Assembly (NCBI GenBank): GCA_036566745.1
Contig: DATCVR010000325.1
Location: 1 to 21,799 of the forward strand
Length of the DNA stretch: 21,799 nucleotides
Direction of reading: 5' to 3'
Source: DATCVR01 sp036566745
GTDB taxonomy: Bacteria > Actinomycetota > Actinomycetes > Jiangellales > Jiangellaceae
Part shown: positions 20,475-21,799 of the stretch, piece by piece
How the letters are laid out: each line of letters opens with the position of its first letter
Numbering within the stretch: the first letter of the stretch is position 1
Notes under the pieces: generated by a model
Seen by the model: the letters and a program-made list of their open reading frames with translations, nothing else
Told to the model about the DNA's origin: nothing
Database searches by the model: none
Translations under genes and position numbers: made by a program

Positions 20475-21767
20475 ATGCCCGCGATCGTCCTGGTCGGAGC
20501 CCAATGGGGCGACGAAGGCAAGGGAAAGGCCACCGATCTGCTCGGCGGCGAGGTCGACTACGTCGTCAAGTTCAACGGCGGCAACAACGCCGGCCACACC
20601 GTCGTCATCGACGGCGAGACCTACGCCCTGCACCTGCTGCCCTCGGGCATCCTGACGCCCGGCGTGGTGCCGGTCATCGGCAACGGCGTCGTGGTCGACC
20701 TCGGGGTGCTCTTCGAGGAGCTCGACGCCCTCGACGCCCGTGGCGTCGACACCTCGCGACTGGTGGTCAGCGCCAGCGCGCACCTGATCGCGTCGTACAA
20801 CCGCGCCCTCGACAAGGTCGTCGAGCGCTTCCTCGGCAGCCGCAAGATCGGCACCACCGGCCGCGGCATCGGCCCGACGTACGCCGACAAGATGGCGCGG
20901 GTGGGGCTGCGGGTCCAGGACCTCCTCGACGAGAAGATCCTCCGGCAGAAGGTCGAGGGCGCCCTCGAGCAGAAGAATCAGCTGCTGGTGAAGGTCTACA
21001 ACCGCCGCGCCGCCACCGTGGACGAGGTGGTCGACGAGCTCCTGGGCTACACCGAGCGGCTGCGCCCGATGATCGCCGACACCGGGCTGCTGCTCGGCAA
21101 GGCCCTCGACGAGGGGCGCACGGTGGTGCTCGAGGGCGGGCAGGCCACCCTGCTCGACGTCGACCACGGCACCTACCCGTTCGTGACCTCGTCGAACCCC
21201 ACCACGGGCGGGGCGTGCGTGGGCTCGGGTATCCCGCCGACCCGCATCGACGGCGTGATCGCGGTCATCAAGGCCTACACCACCCGGGTCGGCGAGGGAC
21301 CGTTCCCCACCGAGCTGCTCGACCACGACGGCGACCGCCTGCGCCAGGCCGGCGGCGAGTTCGGCACCACCACGGGCCGCCCGCGGCGCTGCGGGTGGTT
21401 CGATGCGGTCATCGGGCGGTACGCCACCCGCATCAACGGCGTCACCGACTTCGTGCTGACCAAGCTCGACGTCCTCACCGGCTGGGAGCGGATCCCGGTG
21501 TGCGTGGGATACGAGATCGACGGCGTGCGCTACGACGAGATGCCCATGACGCAGACCGAGTTCCACCACGCGGTCCCGGTGTACGAGTACTTCGACGGGT
21601 GGGACGACGACATCTCGGGGGCGCGGAGCCTGGCCGACCTGCCGGCCGCGGCGCGGACCTACGTCGAAGCGCTCGAGCAGATGTGCGGCGCGCCGATCTC
21701 GGCGGTGGGCGTCGGCCCAGGTCGTGAAGAAATCATCCCAATCCGCGATCTGATCCGTTCCCGCTGA
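20475..21767 (+). CDS. purA: adenylosuccinate synthetase
   Basis: This 430-aa cytosolic enzyme joins IMP and aspartate using GTP, the first committed step from IMP to AMP. The N-terminal VGAQWGDEGKGK (7-18) holds the catalytic Asp13 and the phosphate loop, and His41 is in NNAGHTV. Further signatures are RKIGTTGRGIGPTYADK, EGGQATLLDVDHGTYPFVTS, the aspartate loop GEFGTTTGRPRRCGW and TKLDVLTG for guanine binding. Length is normal. The ATG follows GAGGGGAC about 10 bases upstream. The gene is complete in the window. Expression probably starts from the palindromic promoter region at 20421-20435. Confidence 0.96.
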   Translation: MPAIVLVGAQWGDEGKGKATDLLGGEVDYVVKFNGGNNAGHTVVIDGETYALHLLPSGILTPGVVPVIGNGVVVDLGVLFEELDALDARGVDTSRLVVSASAHLIASYNRALDKVVERFLGSRKIGTTGRGIGPTYADKMARVGLRVQDLLDEKILRQKVEGALEQKNQLLVKVYNRRAATVDEVVDELLGYTERLRPMIADTGLLLGKALDEGRTVVLEGGQATLLDVDHGTYPFVTSSNPTTGGACVGSGIPPTRIDGVIAVIKAYTTRVGEGPFPTELLDHDGDRLRQAGGEFGTTTGRPRRCGWFDAVIGRYATRINGVTDFVLTKLDVLTGWERIPVCVGYEIDGVRYDEMPMTQTEFHHAVPVYEYFDGWDDDISGARSLADLPAAARTYVEALEQMCGAPISAVGVGPGREEIIPIRDLIRSR

Positions 21768-21775
21768 GGCATTTC

Positions 21776-21786
21776 TACGCTAACGT
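21776..21786 (+). promoter_or_regulatory. possible -10 element for the next gene
   Basis: TACGCT and TAACGT overlap in the last 25 bases after purA. They resemble the -10 hexamers used elsewhere in the window, but the gene they would serve lies outside. Confidence 0.25.
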
Positions 21787-21799
21787 CTGGCGGCGACGG

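Overview
The window is high-GC actinobacterial DNA. Third codon positions are almost all G or C, GTG and TTG starts are common, and many genes have a -10-like hexamer only 6 to 8 bases before the start codon, the mark of leaderless mRNAs. The gene set (pyrE, LemA, TrmH/SpoU methylase, DUF2203, fba-DUF3151, purA, a DasR-like GntR pair with a split PTS) looks most like Nocardioidaceae (Nocardioides/Aeromicrobium type). That placement is inference from gene content; there is no rRNA gene to settle it.

Bases 1-2600 are mostly core genes: the 5' end of an alpha/beta-hydrolase-like gene facing pyrE, a LemA-like membrane protein, an NTF2/SnoaL-like gene split by an in-frame TGA, and a SpoU-type RNA methylase. 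Bases 2600-4757 look like an acquired island with visibly lower GC: an unrecognised gene, possibly cut at its 5' end, and a HipBA-type toxin-antitoxin pair with inverted repeats over its promoter. The repeated TTCGGC/GCCGAA half-sites continue toward a divergent CoA-disulfide-reductase-like flavoenzyme (4930-6300). A lysyl-oxidase-like lipoprotein follows on the minus strand.

Bases 7296-17029 hold the most coherent system, a sugar phosphotransferase (PTS) locus. On the minus strand are a GntR/UTRA regulator, a SIS-domain sugar-phosphate isomerase/deaminase, EIIB, EIIA and a HAD sugar phosphatase; the last four have overlapping ends. Divergently transcribed are a second GntR/UTRA regulator, EIIC, then ptsI (EI) coupled to a GNAT gene. 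HPr (ptsH) lies 2 kb further, after DUF2203 and a RarD-type exporter. The gap between the two regulators carries a site resembling the DasR dre operator, with divergent promoter elements around it. All PTS phosphorelay parts (EI, HPr, IIA, IIB, IIC) are therefore in one window. The SIS enzyme and the dre-like site point to an amino sugar such as N-acetylglucosamine, but no NagA deacetylase is present.

Bases 17106-17603 carry a gene of unknown family whose frame is broken twice in a compensating way. The rest is core metabolism: class II fructose-bisphosphate aldolase with DUF3151, a strong hairpin, a regulator combining an N-terminal HTH with a LuxR-type C-terminal HTH, and purA preceded by a perfect palindrome containing both a Shine-Dalgarno and an anti-Shine-Dalgarno sequence. 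No tRNA, rRNA, insertion sequence or CRISPR array was seen. No gene-free stretch exceeds about 240 bases.
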